Below are positions 17,867 through 26,274 of a DNA stretch of 43,868 bases, piece by piece (positions within the stretch are counted from its first letter, which is position 1; each line of letters opens with the position of its first letter). The notes under the pieces were generated by a model. That model worked only from the letters and a program-made list of their open reading frames with translations, made no database searches and was not told the origin of the DNA. The DNA comes from an uncultured Clostridia bacterium (lineage in GTDB: Bacteria > Bacillota > Clostridia > Oscillospirales > Oscillospiraceae), in contig CAMBAJ010000010.1 of assembly GCA_945864305.1 (NCBI GenBank), positions 1-43,868 on the forward strand. Reading direction: 5' to 3'. The translations under genes were made by a program, and so were the position numbers.

Positions 17867-18643
17867 TTAAAGAACCTTGCTCAAAAAATCCTTCAGTCTG
17901 GGATGCTGGGGATTGCCGAAGATGTCCTCCGGGCTTCCCTGCTCCAGCAACTGGCCGTCGGCCATGAACAGCACCCGATTGCCCACCTCCCGGGCGAATC
18001 CCATCTCGTGGGTGACGACCACCATGGTCATGCCCTCGTGGGCCAGCTCCTTCATGACCTCCAGAACCTCGCCCACCATCTCAGGGTCCAGGGCGGAGGT
18101 GGGTTCGTCGAACAGCATCACCTCTGGCTCCATGGCCAGGGCCCGGACGATGGCCACGCGCTGCTTCTGGCCGCCGGAGAGCTGGATGGGATAGGCGCCG
18201 GCCCGGTCCTTCAGGCCCACGCGGTCCAGCAGGGCCAGGGCCTTTTCCTCCGCGGCGGCCTTGTCCATCCCCTTGACCTTGATGGGGGCCAGGGTCATGT
18301 TGTCCAGGATCGTCATATGGGGGAACAGGTTGAAGTGCTGGAACACCATGCCCATCTTCTGGCGGTGCTGGTCAATGTCCAGCTTCACCATCTTGCCCTC
18401 GGCGTTCTTCACCTTTTTCTTGGTGATATCCACACCGTCAAAGACAATGGAGCCGCTGGTGGGCTCCTCCAGCAGATTCAGGCTGCGGAGGAAGGTGGAC
18501 TTGCCGGAGCCGGAGGGTCCGATGACCACCATCACGTCGCCCCGGTTGATATCCACGGTAACGCCGTCCAGAGCCTTGATGGCGCCCTTGTTGTAGTATT
18601 TCTTCAGGTCAGTGACCTGGATGAGACTATCTCTTGTCGCCAC
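17867..18643 (-). CDS. glnQ: Polar amino acid ABC transporter ATP-binding protein
   Basis: This 258-residue ATPase has Walker A GPSGSGKS (42-49), the ABC signature LSGGQKQR (155-162), Walker B VMLFDE (175-180) and the H-loop VVTHEMGFA. It is of the GlnQ/HisP class that energises polar amino-acid importers. The insertion around [14 protein letters not shown] is common in clostridial members. The start is GTG with AAGGAG 8 bases upstream. It overlaps the permease stop by 17 bp. The gene symbol denotes the class; actual specificity is not known. Confidence 0.93.
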   Translation of the reverse strand: MATRDSLIQVTDLKKYYNKGAIKALDGVTVDINRGDVMVVIGPSGSGKSTFLRSLNLLEEPTSGSIVFDGVDITKKKVKNAEGKMVKLDIDQHRQKMGMVFQHFNLFPHMTILDNMTLAPIKVKGMDKAAAEEKALALLDRVGLKDRAGAYPIQLSGGQKQRVAIVRALAMEPEVMLFDEPTSALDPEMVGEVLEVMKELAHEGMTMVVVTHEMGFAREVGNRVLFMADGQLLEQGSPEDIFGNPQHPRLKDFLSKVL

Positions 18644-19412
18644 GGCTCATTCTCCTTTCAAAGTAGGCAATGACCTTGGAGGTGGGGAAGCACAGGCAGA
18701 AGTAAATGGCCGTTGCCACCAGCAGGGGTTCCATGATGATAAACGTGGCGCCCTTCACCGCGTTGACGGCGGACATAATGTCCTGCACGCCGATGGTGTA
18801 TGTAATGGCGGATTCCTTGATGATGACCACGAACTCATTGGCGATGGCGGGCAGGATGTTCTTGATGGCCTGGGGCAGGATGATGTAGCGCATGTTCTGG
18901 GTCTGGGTCAGGCCCAGAGAGCGGGCGGCCTCGGTCTGGCCGCCGTCAATGGACTGGAGGCCGGACCGGATGATCTCACAGAGATAGGCGCCGGAGTTCA
19001 TGCCCATGGCCACCACGCCGGGGAAAAAGCGCTCAAACTTGATGAAGCCGAAGATCATGAAGGAGGGCAGCTTGATCACGCTGAACACGCCGTAATAGAT
19101 AATAAGGATCTGGACCAGCACAGGGGTGGAACGCAAAATCTCCACGTAAGCGGTGGCCAGGAAGTCCAGCGGGTTGAACTTGCTCAGCGCCAGCAGGAAG
19201 CCTCCATCCCGCAGATGGCCGTCTTTATCCAGGCCCAGGGAGCGGAAGGGGCGGAAGTTGGAGAGACGCATGACCGCCAGGATCAGCGCCAGCACAAAGC
19301 CGATCATGACCGTAAACAGGGACAGCAGCACCGTCACAACCAAGCCCTGTTTAAACAGCTGTGCATAAGGCAGAATCTTCGGAAAATTCGCCCATTGGAT
19401 AAAATTGGACAT
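18627..19412 (-). CDS. Polar amino acid ABC transporter permease
   Basis: This 261-residue membrane protein belongs to the HisM/GlnP family. The EAA loop [22 protein letters not shown] contacts the ATPase. Helices flank it, including [32 protein letters not shown] precedes the ATG. Only one permease is encoded, so it probably works as a homodimer. It is co-transcribed with the binding protein upstream and the ATPase downstream. Confidence 0.92.
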   Translation of the reverse strand: MSNFIQWANFPKILPYAQLFKQGLVVTVLLSLFTVMIGFVLALILAVMRLSNFRPFRSLGLDKDGHLRDGGFLLALSKFNPLDFLATAYVEILRSTPVLVQILIIYYGVFSVIKLPSFMIFGFIKFERFFPGVVAMGMNSGAYLCEIIRSGLQSIDGGQTEAARSLGLTQTQNMRYIILPQAIKNILPAIANEFVVIIKESAITYTIGVQDIMSAVNAVKGATFIIMEPLLVATAIYFCLCFPTSKVIAYFERRMSRGDKR

Positions 19413-19460
19413 AAGGTGCTCCTTTCAAGGTGAGATCAGGGGATACGCAAAAACAGGCCA

Positions 19461-19492
19461 ATTCCTCCCCCCTGTCCTTTGGGGGGAGGAAT
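19461..19492 (-). terminator. Intra-operon hairpin after the binding-protein gene
   Basis: Arms of 12 bp (19461-19472 with 19481-19492) form a G/C-rich hairpin 33 bases past the binding-protein stop. No immediate T run follows on the minus strand. It therefore looks like a partial terminator or mRNA 3' stabiliser, which gives more binding protein than permease. Confidence 0.6.
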
Positions 19493-19524
19493 CGGTTCAG
19501 TGCGAAATTGGGAGAGACAGCCGG

Positions 19525-20421
19525 TTACTGTGCCTGGCCGTTCTCATCCAGCAGACCCTCATAGGTCTCACCGGCAGCCAGCTCCTGAGCCTCAGCAATG
19601 AAGTTCTCCAGAGAACCGTCGGCCTTAGCGGCGGCGATGGCTTCGTTCACAGCGGCCAGCAGCTCGGCGTTGTCCTTGCACACGCCGACAGCGGAGCCCT
19701 CGGACTCATAGGGCACATCCAGAATGATGGCCAGATCGGGATAGTTCTGGGCATAGCTCTTGGCCACGTCGGTCTCGATGTAGGCGCCGTCCAGCTTGCC
19801 GGTCAGCAGCTCGGCGATGATATCAGTCACCTTGGGCAGGGACACAATGTCGGCCTCGGGGCTGTTCTCGTTGGCCAGGTCCAGCTGGATGGAGCCGGTC
19901 TGGGCGCCGATGGAATACTCAGCCTTGTTGGTGTCCTCCAGCGTGGGGAACAGGTCCTCGTTTCCTGCCACCGTCACGAAGGACTGACCGCCCTCATAGT
20001 AGATGTCGGAGAAGTCCATGATGCTGGTACGCTTGGGATCGGGGCTCAGGCCAGCCATGCCCAGGTCGGCGGACTTGGTCTGCAGCTCGGTCAGAACGCC
20101 GTCGAAGTCAACGGTGACCATCTCCAGCTCCAGGCCCAGGTAATCGGCGATGTAGCCAGCCAAGGCAACGTCGAAGCCGGCCAGGGTGGGCGTGCCGTCC
20201 TCGCCGATGGCGTAGAACTCATAGGGAGCAAAGTCGGGGCTGGTAGCCACGGTCAGCTTGCCGGCGGTCACGGTGGTCACAGCGGACTCAGCGGACTCCT
20301 GGGTCTCGGTCTGCTCGGGTTCCTTGGCCTCTTCGGCGGGAGCCTCTTCCTTCTTGCCGCCGCAGGCGGCCAGGGACAGGACCATTGTCAGTGTCAGCAA
20401 CAGTGCAAAAAACTTTTTCAT
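19525..20421 (-). CDS. Polar amino acid ABC transporter substrate-binding lipoprotein
   Basis: This 298-residue lipoprotein has a signal peptide ending in LSLAAC with the lipid cysteine at residue 20. A Glu-rich linker (about 22-50) precedes the SBP family 3 domain: LTVATSPDFAPYEF, GFDVALAGYIADYLGLELE, and DFSDIYYEGGQSFV. It captures an amino acid outside the membrane and passes it to the permease. ATG at 20421 has AGGAAG upstream; the in-frame TTG two codons earlier is too close to it. It is the first gene of the operon and has its own strong promoter. Specificity is unknown. Confidence 0.92.
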   Translation of the reverse strand: MKKFFALLLTLTMVLSLAACGGKKEEAPAEEAKEPEQTETQESAESAVTTVTAGKLTVATSPDFAPYEFYAIGEDGTPTLAGFDVALAGYIADYLGLELEMVTVDFDGVLTELQTKSADLGMAGLSPDPKRTSIMDFSDIYYEGGQSFVTVAGNEDLFPTLEDTNKAEYSIGAQTGSIQLDLANENSPEADIVSLPKVTDIIAELLTGKLDGAYIETDVAKSYAQNYPDLAIILDVPYESEGSAVGVCKDNAELLAAVNEAIAAAKADGSLENFIAEAQELAAGETYEGLLDENGQAQ

Positions 20422-20517
20422 GGTCAATCTTCCTTTTCTAAATAATTCTTCCCTTTTGTGGGAGAGTAAAGTCTAATCGTCATCGGCGGAAATGATTTCC
20501 TCCCGGTGACTGTTGAT

Positions 20518-20546
20518 ACCTTATCACTCCCCGCTCATTCTGTCAA
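20518..20546 (-). promoter_or_regulatory. Promoter of the amino-acid ABC operon
   Basis: On the minus strand a consensus TTGACA (20546-20541) is spaced 17 bases from TAAGGT (20523-20518). The leader to the start codon is about 90 bases. The upstream stretch, 20547-20725, is AT-rich and holds no gene, but has the palindrome AATGAATATTCATT at 20672-20685. Confidence 0.75.
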
Positions 20547-20725
20547 TACTTTTCCAAAAAAAATGTATATTTATTTGTTCTTTCTCTTCGGTCCGTTTAA
20601 AAATCCCCGTAAATATTTGTCAAATTTCCAGCTTTCTTGTGTATTTTTGCCAGTTTGAGATGAATAATAAAAATGAATATTCATTTCATAGCTGTATTTC
20701 CCGCATAACACAGAATCCCCACGCT

Positions 20726-20757
20726 GAAAAACACGCGGACGCTGACGCGTCCGCGTG
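20726..20757 (-). terminator. Terminator of the arginine deiminase operon
   Basis: An 11-bp GC stem (20732-20742 with 20747-20757) has the loop TGAC and is followed on the minus strand by TTTTT. It lies 5 bases past the YfcC stop. Confidence 0.87.
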
Positions 20758-20762
20758 CCCCG

Positions 20763-22151
20763 CTATCCTATGATAACGCCTGCAATCAAAAACACCATGG
20801 TCAGCAGCAGAAAATACAAAATCAGCTTCCACACGTACTTCACCCAGCGGTCGTAGGGCACATGACCCAGGGCCAGTGCGCCCATGACCACCGCCGCCGT
20901 GGGGGTGATGATGTTCACCAGACCTGAGGCGGACTGGAAGGCCGTCACCACCAGAGCGCCGCTGACGCCCGCGAATTTGCCCAACGGCGCCATGATGGGC
21001 ACCGACAGGGTGGCGAGTCCGGAGGAGGACGGAATCAGAATGGTCAGCGGCAGGTAGATCAGGTACACCAGCAGCACGAAGCTGATGGGCCCCGCTCCCG
21101 CCAGGGCGTCCTCGCCCCAGTGGAGGACCGTGTCGGTGATGCCGCCGTCGTTCATCAACACGGTGATGCCCCGGCTGATGCCGATGATGAACGCCACGCC
21201 CAGCAGGTCCGCGCAGCCCGCCACGAAGGTCTCGGCGATCTCGTCCTCCCGCATGCCGTCGATGAGGCCGATGACGATGCCGCCCACCAGGAACAGGGCG
21301 GAGAGCTCCGGGAACCACCAGCCCAGTACCGGGAGGGGCAGGCCCATCTCGTCAAAGGGGATGACGCCGTAGACCATGATAAGAAAGGTCAGGGTGAAGA
21401 GCGCCATGATGACCTTGCGCTTCGCCGTAAAGGGCACGGTCTCGTCCATGGCGACATGAATTTTTCCCGCGCCGACACCCACCACGGATTTGGAGGGGTT
21501 TTTCTTGACCCTGGCGGCGTAGGCCATGACGAACCAGATGGCCGCACCCTCGAACACGATCCACTGGAGGACCCGGAGCAAAATGCCCTCGCCCAGGGAC
21601 ACACCGGCGAAGCCCGCCGCGATGCCGGTGGCAAAGGGGTTCACCGTGGAGGCGATGACGCCGGCTCCTGCCCCCAGCAGGATGACGGAAATGCCCACCA
21701 CCGCGTCATAGCCCGCGGCCAGAAACACCGGGATCAGCAGCGGATAAAAGGCCATGGTCTCCTCCCACATGCCATACGTCGTGCCGCCCAGGCCAAACAG
21801 CAGCATTAGGATGGGGATGAGCCATTTTTCCCTTCCGCCCAGCAGGCGGATGGTCTGGCCCACACCGGCATCCACGGCGCCGGTCTTCATCACCACGCCC
21901 AGAAAACCGCCCACCATCAGGATGAACACGCACACGTCCACTGCGTCGTAAAAGCCGGAGAAGGCGGCCTTCAGCACGTCGCCCACACCCTGGGGATTCG
22001 ATGCCGTCTCGTGATACGTCCCCGCCACCGGCACGCCGTCCACGTAGTCGTAGGCGCCCGCCGGGATGATCCAGGTGCAGATTGCCACCAGAATAATGAG
22101 CAGGAAGAGGATCGTATACGCCGTTGGCATCCGGAACTTGGTCTTTTCCAA
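20763..22151 (-). CDS. YfcC-family transporter, probable arginine/ornithine antiporter
   Basis: This 462-residue protein has about 12 membrane segments and YfcC/DcuC-like motifs such as PAGAYDYVDG, GMWEETMAFYPLLIPV and FQSASGLVNIITPTAAVVMGAL. Family members occur in arginine deiminase operons, where they are thought to exchange arginine for ornithine. Here it follows arcB by 15 bases and ends the operon, so the same role is inferred. The start is TTG, with AAGGAGGG about 9 bases upstream. Uptake of another amino acid or a peptide cannot be excluded. Confidence 0.83.
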   Translation of the reverse strand: MEKTKFRMPTAYTILFLLIILVAICTWIIPAGAYDYVDGVPVAGTYHETASNPQGVGDVLKAAFSGFYDAVDVCVFILMVGGFLGVVMKTGAVDAGVGQTIRLLGGREKWLIPILMLLFGLGGTTYGMWEETMAFYPLLIPVFLAAGYDAVVGISVILLGAGAGVIASTVNPFATGIAAGFAGVSLGEGILLRVLQWIVFEGAAIWFVMAYAARVKKNPSKSVVGVGAGKIHVAMDETVPFTAKRKVIMALFTLTFLIMVYGVIPFDEMGLPLPVLGWWFPELSALFLVGGIVIGLIDGMREDEIAETFVAGCADLLGVAFIIGISRGITVLMNDGGITDTVLHWGEDALAGAGPISFVLLVYLIYLPLTILIPSSSGLATLSVPIMAPLGKFAGVSGALVVTAFQSASGLVNIITPTAAVVMGALALGHVPYDRWVKYVWKLILYFLLLTMVFLIAGVIIG

Positions 22152-22166
22152 AGGGAAATTCCCTCC

Positions 22167-23165
22167 TTATTTGCCAATGGTGGCCACCAGCACGGCCTTG
22201 ATGGAGTGCATCCGGTTCTCCGCCTCGTCGAACACTACGGAGTGCTTGCTGCGGAACACCTCGTCGGTGACCTCCCGGATGTCCACGCCCTTCTCCTGCC
22301 ACTCCTTGGCCAGCTTCGTCTCAAAATCGTGGAAGGAGGGCAGGCAGTGCATATACAGCACGTCGGGGTTGCCGGTGGCCGCCAGCGTCTCCTCCGTCAC
22401 CCGGTAGGGGGACAGCAGCGCCGCCCGCTTGGGGATCAGGTCCTCCTCGCCCATGGAGGCCCAGATGTCGCCGTAGATGACGTCCGCGCCCTTCAGGTCG
22501 TTGCGGTTGTCGGTGATCTCGATGAGGCCGCCGTTCTCCCGGGCGGTGGCGAACACCCGCCGGATGAGGTCCTGGTCCATCTCCTTCGCCAGCTCCTCGG
22601 GGCCCATGGCAACGAAGTGCATGCCCATCTTCGCCGCGCCGATCATCCAGGCGTAGCACATGTTGTTCCGCACGTCGCCGGGGAACACCACCTTGATCTT
22701 GTTCAGGGGCTTGTGGCAGTGCTCCTCAATGGTCATCATGTCCGCCAGAATTTGGGTGGGGTGGTCCGCGTCGGTCAGGCCATTCCACACGGGAACGCCG
22801 GAGAACTTCGCCAGGTCTTCCACGGCCTTCTGGTCGTAGCCCCGGTACTCGATGCCGTCGAAGAAGCGGCCCAGCACCTTGGCGGAGTCCTCCAGGGACT
22901 CCTTCTTACCCATCTGGGAGGAATTGGCGTCCAGATACGTGACGTGGGCACCCTCCTGGGTGGCCGCCACCTCGAAGGAGCAGCGGGTGCGGGTGGAAGT
23001 CTTTTCAAACAGCAACACGATGTGCTTGCCCTTCATGGTGGGCTCGTAGATGCCGGCCCGGCGCTTGGCCTTCAGGTCGTGGCCCAGGTCCAGCAGATAG
23101 CGGATCTCCGCGGGGGTGAAGTCTTCCAGAGTCAGAAAGCTCCGGCCTTTTAAATTGACTGCCAT
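22167..23165 (-). CDS. arcB: Ornithine carbamoyltransferase
   Basis: This 332-residue enzyme interconverts citrulline plus phosphate with ornithine plus carbamoyl phosphate. Visible motifs are the carbamoyl-phosphate site STRTR (57-61), HPTQ (135-138), the ornithine loop SMGEE and the HCLP motif. The latter two separate it from aspartate carbamoyltransferase. ATG at 23165 has AAAGGAG 6 bases upstream; a longer reading into the GC-rich repeat is not supported. Its place after arcA and before the antiporter suggests the catabolic direction. It is separated from arcA by an unusual 527-base gap. Confidence 0.94.
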   Translation of the reverse strand: MAVNLKGRSFLTLEDFTPAEIRYLLDLGHDLKAKRRAGIYEPTMKGKHIVLLFEKTSTRTRCSFEVAATQEGAHVTYLDANSSQMGKKESLEDSAKVLGRFFDGIEYRGYDQKAVEDLAKFSGVPVWNGLTDADHPTQILADMMTIEEHCHKPLNKIKVVFPGDVRNNMCYAWMIGAAKMGMHFVAMGPEELAKEMDQDLIRRVFATARENGGLIEITDNRNDLKGADVIYGDIWASMGEEDLIPKRAALLSPYRVTEETLAATGNPDVLYMHCLPSFHDFETKLAKEWQEKGVDIREVTDEVFRSKHSVVFDEAENRMHSIKAVLVATIGK

Positions 23166-23203
23166 GGTGTGTTCTCCTTTATCATATGAGGTAGTCCCCC
23201 TGC

Positions 23204-23683
23204 CAGGGGGGACGGGGGATGACCCCCCATTTTCTTTTCGGTTGCGCCGAAAAGAAAACGGCCGTTCACGGTCAAAAGAAAAGGCGCTTTGGTGCAAAAC
23301 CGGCGCCAAAAGGTGCCTTTTTTGCTTAAAACTGGGGGCGTGCGAATCGGTGCGGCAAAAACTTGGCAGGCTCCTGCCGGGTGCGCTCTGCCTTTGAGGA
23401 ACAGGGAACGTGCTTTCCCGCATTTGGGGGCTTGGGTGCGGCTTTCGGGGTGGTCGTCGGATTTGGCCCCTTCTGGCCCCGCGCGTTCCGCTTCGCTACG
23501 CGCTACCATTCCTTATCCCCGGGAAGGGTTTCCAAAGGGGAGGGGCCGCAGCCCCGCCCCTTTGTGTCGTTTCAAGGGGGTCCGGGGGGGAAATCGAAAT
23601 CCCCCCGGGTTTCTCTTTGGGGGGCATGGGGGGGACACTTCTCTTTTCAAAAGAGAAATGTCTCCCCTTCCCCCGTCCCCCTG
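23204..23683. repeat. GC-rich structured element between arcA and arcB, MITE-like
   Basis: The 527-base gap between the two operon genes is filled by a sequence unlike its surroundings. It is bounded by near-identical inverted ends, CAGGGGGGACGGGGGA (23204-23219) and TCCCCCGTCCCCCTG (23669-23683). Inside are further inverted pairs: a 12-bp arm pair at 23230-23241/23247-23258, GGCGCC-AAAA-GGTGCC followed by TTTTTT, AAAGGGG.GGGGC paired with GCCCC.CCCCTTT (23534-23563), CCGGGGGG/CCCCCCGG (23583-23590/23601-23608), and a TTCTCTTTT stem near 23640. Long open frames on both strands have low-complexity, unconvincing translations. It may be a dispersed non-autonomous repeat or a large structured RNA. 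I cannot test copy number here. Confidence 0.6.
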
Positions 23684-23692
23684 AGGAGGGGA

Positions 23693-24916
23693 TTACGGAT
23701 CGTCCCTCCAGAGGGGCATACTCATACATCTCGGCCCGCCCCGTCCACGGCTCAGCTCCGCGCTGGGGATGGTGTGGACGCGGATGCCCGCCTCCTCCAG
23801 AGAGCGGTTGGTGACGTAGTTGCGGGAGTAGACCACCACCTCGCCGGGGGCGATGGCCAGGGTGTTGCTGCCGTCGCTCCACTGCTCCCGGGCGGCGTCG
23901 ATCTCGCTGCCCTGTCCGCAGGGAATCAGCGTTACCCTGTCCAGGTTCAGGTGCTCTTTCAGAATGTCCTCCAACCGGCCGTCCTCCTGGTGAATTTTCA
24001 TCTTCCGGTTCTCGTCCAGCTCCATGACGAACACGGTGATGCTGGAGAGAATGTTGGGATGGACCGTGAACTTGTCCCGGTCCACCATGGTGAACACGGT
24101 GTCCAGGTGCATGAAGGACCGGGTCTTGGGGATGTTGAAGGCCAGGACCTTCCGGAAGGTGCCATCGTAGGACAAAATGGTCTCCGCCAGCGTGTCGATG
24201 GAGTCCTCCCTCGTCCGCTGGGAGATGCCCACCGCCAGCACCTCCGGAGAGAGCACCAGAATGTCACCGCCCTCCAGTGAGGAGGTCTCGCCCCGGTCGT
24301 ACCAGCGGGGCGCGTGCATATACTCCGGATTGTGCTCAAAGATGAACTTGCCGAACAGGGTCTCCCGGTTCCGGGTGGCGGTGTGCATCTTGTGGATGGA
24401 TACGCCGGTGCCGATGGTGGCGAAGGGGTCCCGGGTGAAATAGAGGTTGGGCATGGGGTCCACCGCGAAGGGGTAGTCATCCTCCACCGCGGAGAGATAG
24501 TCCCCCAGTCGGCCGCCCTGGGCCCGCAGCTGGCTCTTGCGGACGCCGGCCATCATGGCGGCCACCATCTCCTTGTCCGGCATCCTGCCCAGGTAGTCCG
24601 CCAGCAGGCCCCGGGTCCGGTCGTCCCGGACGCCGGACTCGTCCAGATACTGGCGGATGAAGTCCTGGCGCACCTCGCCGCTGGTCAGAGAGTTGACCAC
24701 CAGGTCTGTCAGGTAGACAACCTCCACGCCCTGCTGGCGCAGGCAGTCCGCGAAGGCGTCGTGCTCCCGCTGTGCCTCCTTTAAATAGGGGATATCGTCG
24801 AACAGCAGCCGTTCCAGATACTCCGGCATCAGGTTTTCCAGTTCCTCTCCCGGCCGGTGCAGCATCACCTTTTTCAGACGGCCGATCTCAGATGTGTTAT
24901 GGATTCCCGTTTCCAA
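23693..24916 (-). CDS. arcA: Arginine deiminase
   Basis: This 407-residue enzyme hydrolyses arginine to citrulline and ammonia, the first step of the arginine deiminase pathway. It shows [13 protein letters not shown], the EGGD motif, [12 protein letters not shown] with the catalytic histidine, and the catalytic cysteine C397 in [14 protein letters not shown] at the C-terminus. The length is normal for the family. The start is TTG with AAGGAG 8 bases upstream. The upstream gene ends in a terminator, so arcA should have its own promoter within 24917-25072. TTGACA at 25007-25002 is present, but no good -10 is spaced from it. Confidence 0.95.
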   Translation of the reverse strand: METGIHNTSEIGRLKKVMLHRPGEELENLMPEYLERLLFDDIPYLKEAQREHDAFADCLRQQGVEVVYLTDLVVNSLTSGEVRQDFIRQYLDESGVRDDRTRGLLADYLGRMPDKEMVAAMMAGVRKSQLRAQGGRLGDYLSAVEDDYPFAVDPMPNLYFTRDPFATIGTGVSIHKMHTATRNRETLFGKFIFEHNPEYMHAPRWYDRGETSSLEGGDILVLSPEVLAVGISQRTREDSIDTLAETILSYDGTFRKVLAFNIPKTRSFMHLDTVFTMVDRDKFTVHPNILSSITVFVMELDENRKMKIHQEDGRLEDILKEHLNLDRVTLIPCGQGSEIDAAREQWSDGSNTLAIAPGEVVVYSRNYVTNRSLEEAGIRVHTIPSAELSRGRGGPRCMSMPLWRDDP

Positions 24917-25072
24917 TCAGCTCACTCCTTTTTCAGGGTCAAATGATCTTGCGCTCGTTCTGGAATAGGGTTTCTGTTTTTTTCATTTTCATGCGCGCCC
25001 CTGTCAAATATTCAAAAATTTGCACAAACGTCCACAGCGTAGTCTCTGTTCCCCGTTGCAGCCGTTTGTGTA

Positions 25073-25107
25073 TAAAAAATCCGGCGCGAAAAATTTCGTG
25101 CCGGATT
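25073..25107 (-). terminator. Terminator after the lysine-regulated M20 gene
   Basis: The arms AAATCCGGC.CGAAA and TTTCG.GCCGGATTT (about 25078-25106) form a long hairpin. It is followed on the minus strand by TTTTTTATA. It lies 16 bases past the stop and separates this operon from arcA. Confidence 0.82.
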
Positions 25108-25122
25108 TCTCTCAGGTATATG

Positions 25123-26262
25123 TTATTTCAGTAGCTCCGCGACCGTGCGCTTATAGATCTCCGCGCAGTTTCGGACCTGCCAGGCGTAGCCGTACTCGTT
25201 GTCCGCGTGCATGTTGCCGCCGGAGGGGCCGAAGGTGACTGTGGGGATGCCCAGGGACACCGCCAGGATGTTGGAGTCGCAGACGGAGGCATCGTAGGCC
25301 ACAGGGAGGTCCCCACCCGTGACCTCCCGGAACTTCTCCTGAAGCGTCACTACCAGCGGGTCATCCTCCGCCAGGGCAAAGGACTGCATATAGGGGGAGG
25401 ACCGGGGCTTCAGCCGGACGTCCACCTTGCCCTCCAGGCCCAGTTCCCGGGCGGCACCCAGAATCTGAGCGATGCAGGTCTCGTCGTTCTCGCCGGGGAC
25501 CACGTAGCGGTCCACAAAGAGGTAGCAGCTGTCCGGCACCACCAGGGTCCCGGCGTTGCCGCCCTCCATATAGCGCACGCACCAGGTGCCGTGCTTCAGG
25601 TCGGGGTGGGTCAGGGTGGGCAGGGACTCGATGGCGGCGGCCAGTCTGCCGCCGGAGATCAGGGCGTTCTCCCCCACCGCCGGGTAGTGGCTGGCGTGGG
25701 CAGCCACGCCGTGGACGATGACCTCAAAGCTGTACCGGCCCCGGAAACCCACGGCCACGTTGTCGTAACGGCACTCCGCCATGATGGCGTAGTCCGCGCC
25801 GATGCCCTCCCCCACCAGCTGATAGGTGCCCTTGCTAAGGCCCTCCTCGTCAGAGACGAAGCAGGCCTCAATGCGGCCGGTGATCTCGTCCTTGTGCTGG
25901 GTATAGTACTCCAGCGTCTCCAGAATGGCCGCCAGGCCGCCCTTCATATCCATGGCGCCCCGGCCGTAGACTTTGCCGTCGATCTCCGTGGGCTCAAAGG
26001 GGTTCGTGTTCCACTTGTCGGACACCGCCACGGTGTCGATGTGGCCGATAAGCATGACGGTCTTGCCGGGCTTTCCGCTGTCCAGAACGGTCCAGACGGA
26101 GGGGCGCTCCTTTGTCTCCCGATCCTCGGGGAAGTAGCTGTAACGGGGCTCCAGGCCCATGGCTCGCAGCTGCCCCGCCACGTAATCCGCCATATCAACT
26201 TCATGGCCGTTGACGGAGTTGATGCGGATCATGTCATACCAGCGCTGAATGATGGTCTCCAT
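25123..26262 (-). CDS. M20-family metallohydrolase (ArgE/DapE type), lysine-riboswitch operon
   Basis: This 379-residue enzyme has the zinc motifs of the ArgE/DapE/carboxypeptidase G2 group: LIGHIDTVA, GRGAMDMKGGLAA with the bridging aspartate, SDEEGLSKG with the catalytic glutamate, and GGNMHADNEYG with the last histidine. Such enzymes remove acyl groups from amino acids or cleave dipeptides. It follows the NhaC-type gene by 12 bases with GAGGAG before its ATG. It is thus under the same lysine riboswitch, so a substrate related to lysine or diaminopimelate is plausible (inference). It also resembles YgeY-type hydrolases. Confidence 0.85.
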   Translation of the reverse strand: METIIQRWYDMIRINSVNGHEVDMADYVAGQLRAMGLEPRYSYFPEDRETKERPSVWTVLDSGKPGKTVMLIGHIDTVAVSDKWNTNPFEPTEIDGKVYGRGAMDMKGGLAAILETLEYYTQHKDEITGRIEACFVSDEEGLSKGTYQLVGEGIGADYAIMAECRYDNVAVGFRGRYSFEVIVHGVAAHASHYPAVGENALISGGRLAAAIESLPTLTHPDLKHGTWCVRYMEGGNAGTLVVPDSCYLFVDRYVVPGENDETCIAQILGAARELGLEGKVDVRLKPRSSPYMQSFALAEDDPLVVTLQEKFREVTGGDLPVAYDASVCDSNILAVSLGIPTVTFGPSGGNMHADNEYGYAWQVRNCAEIYKRTVAELLK

Positions 26263-26274
26263 AGGGTACTCCTC

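Noticed and set aside
20422..20513. A 19-codon ORF in the leader of the amino-acid ABC operon
   Set aside because: The ribosome binding site is too distant, the residues show no amino-acid bias, and no terminator lies between it and the gene.
23204..23683. A CRISPR array in the repeat-rich arcA-arcB gap
   Set aside because: The repeated pieces are inverted arms of hairpins, with no regular direct repeat and spacer pattern.
23289..24280. Open frames in the arcA-arcB gap reading like Pro/Arg/Phe-rich proteins
   Set aside because: They run through hairpin arms and into the antisense of arcA, no ribosome binding site is convincing, and the region is better explained as a structured repeat.
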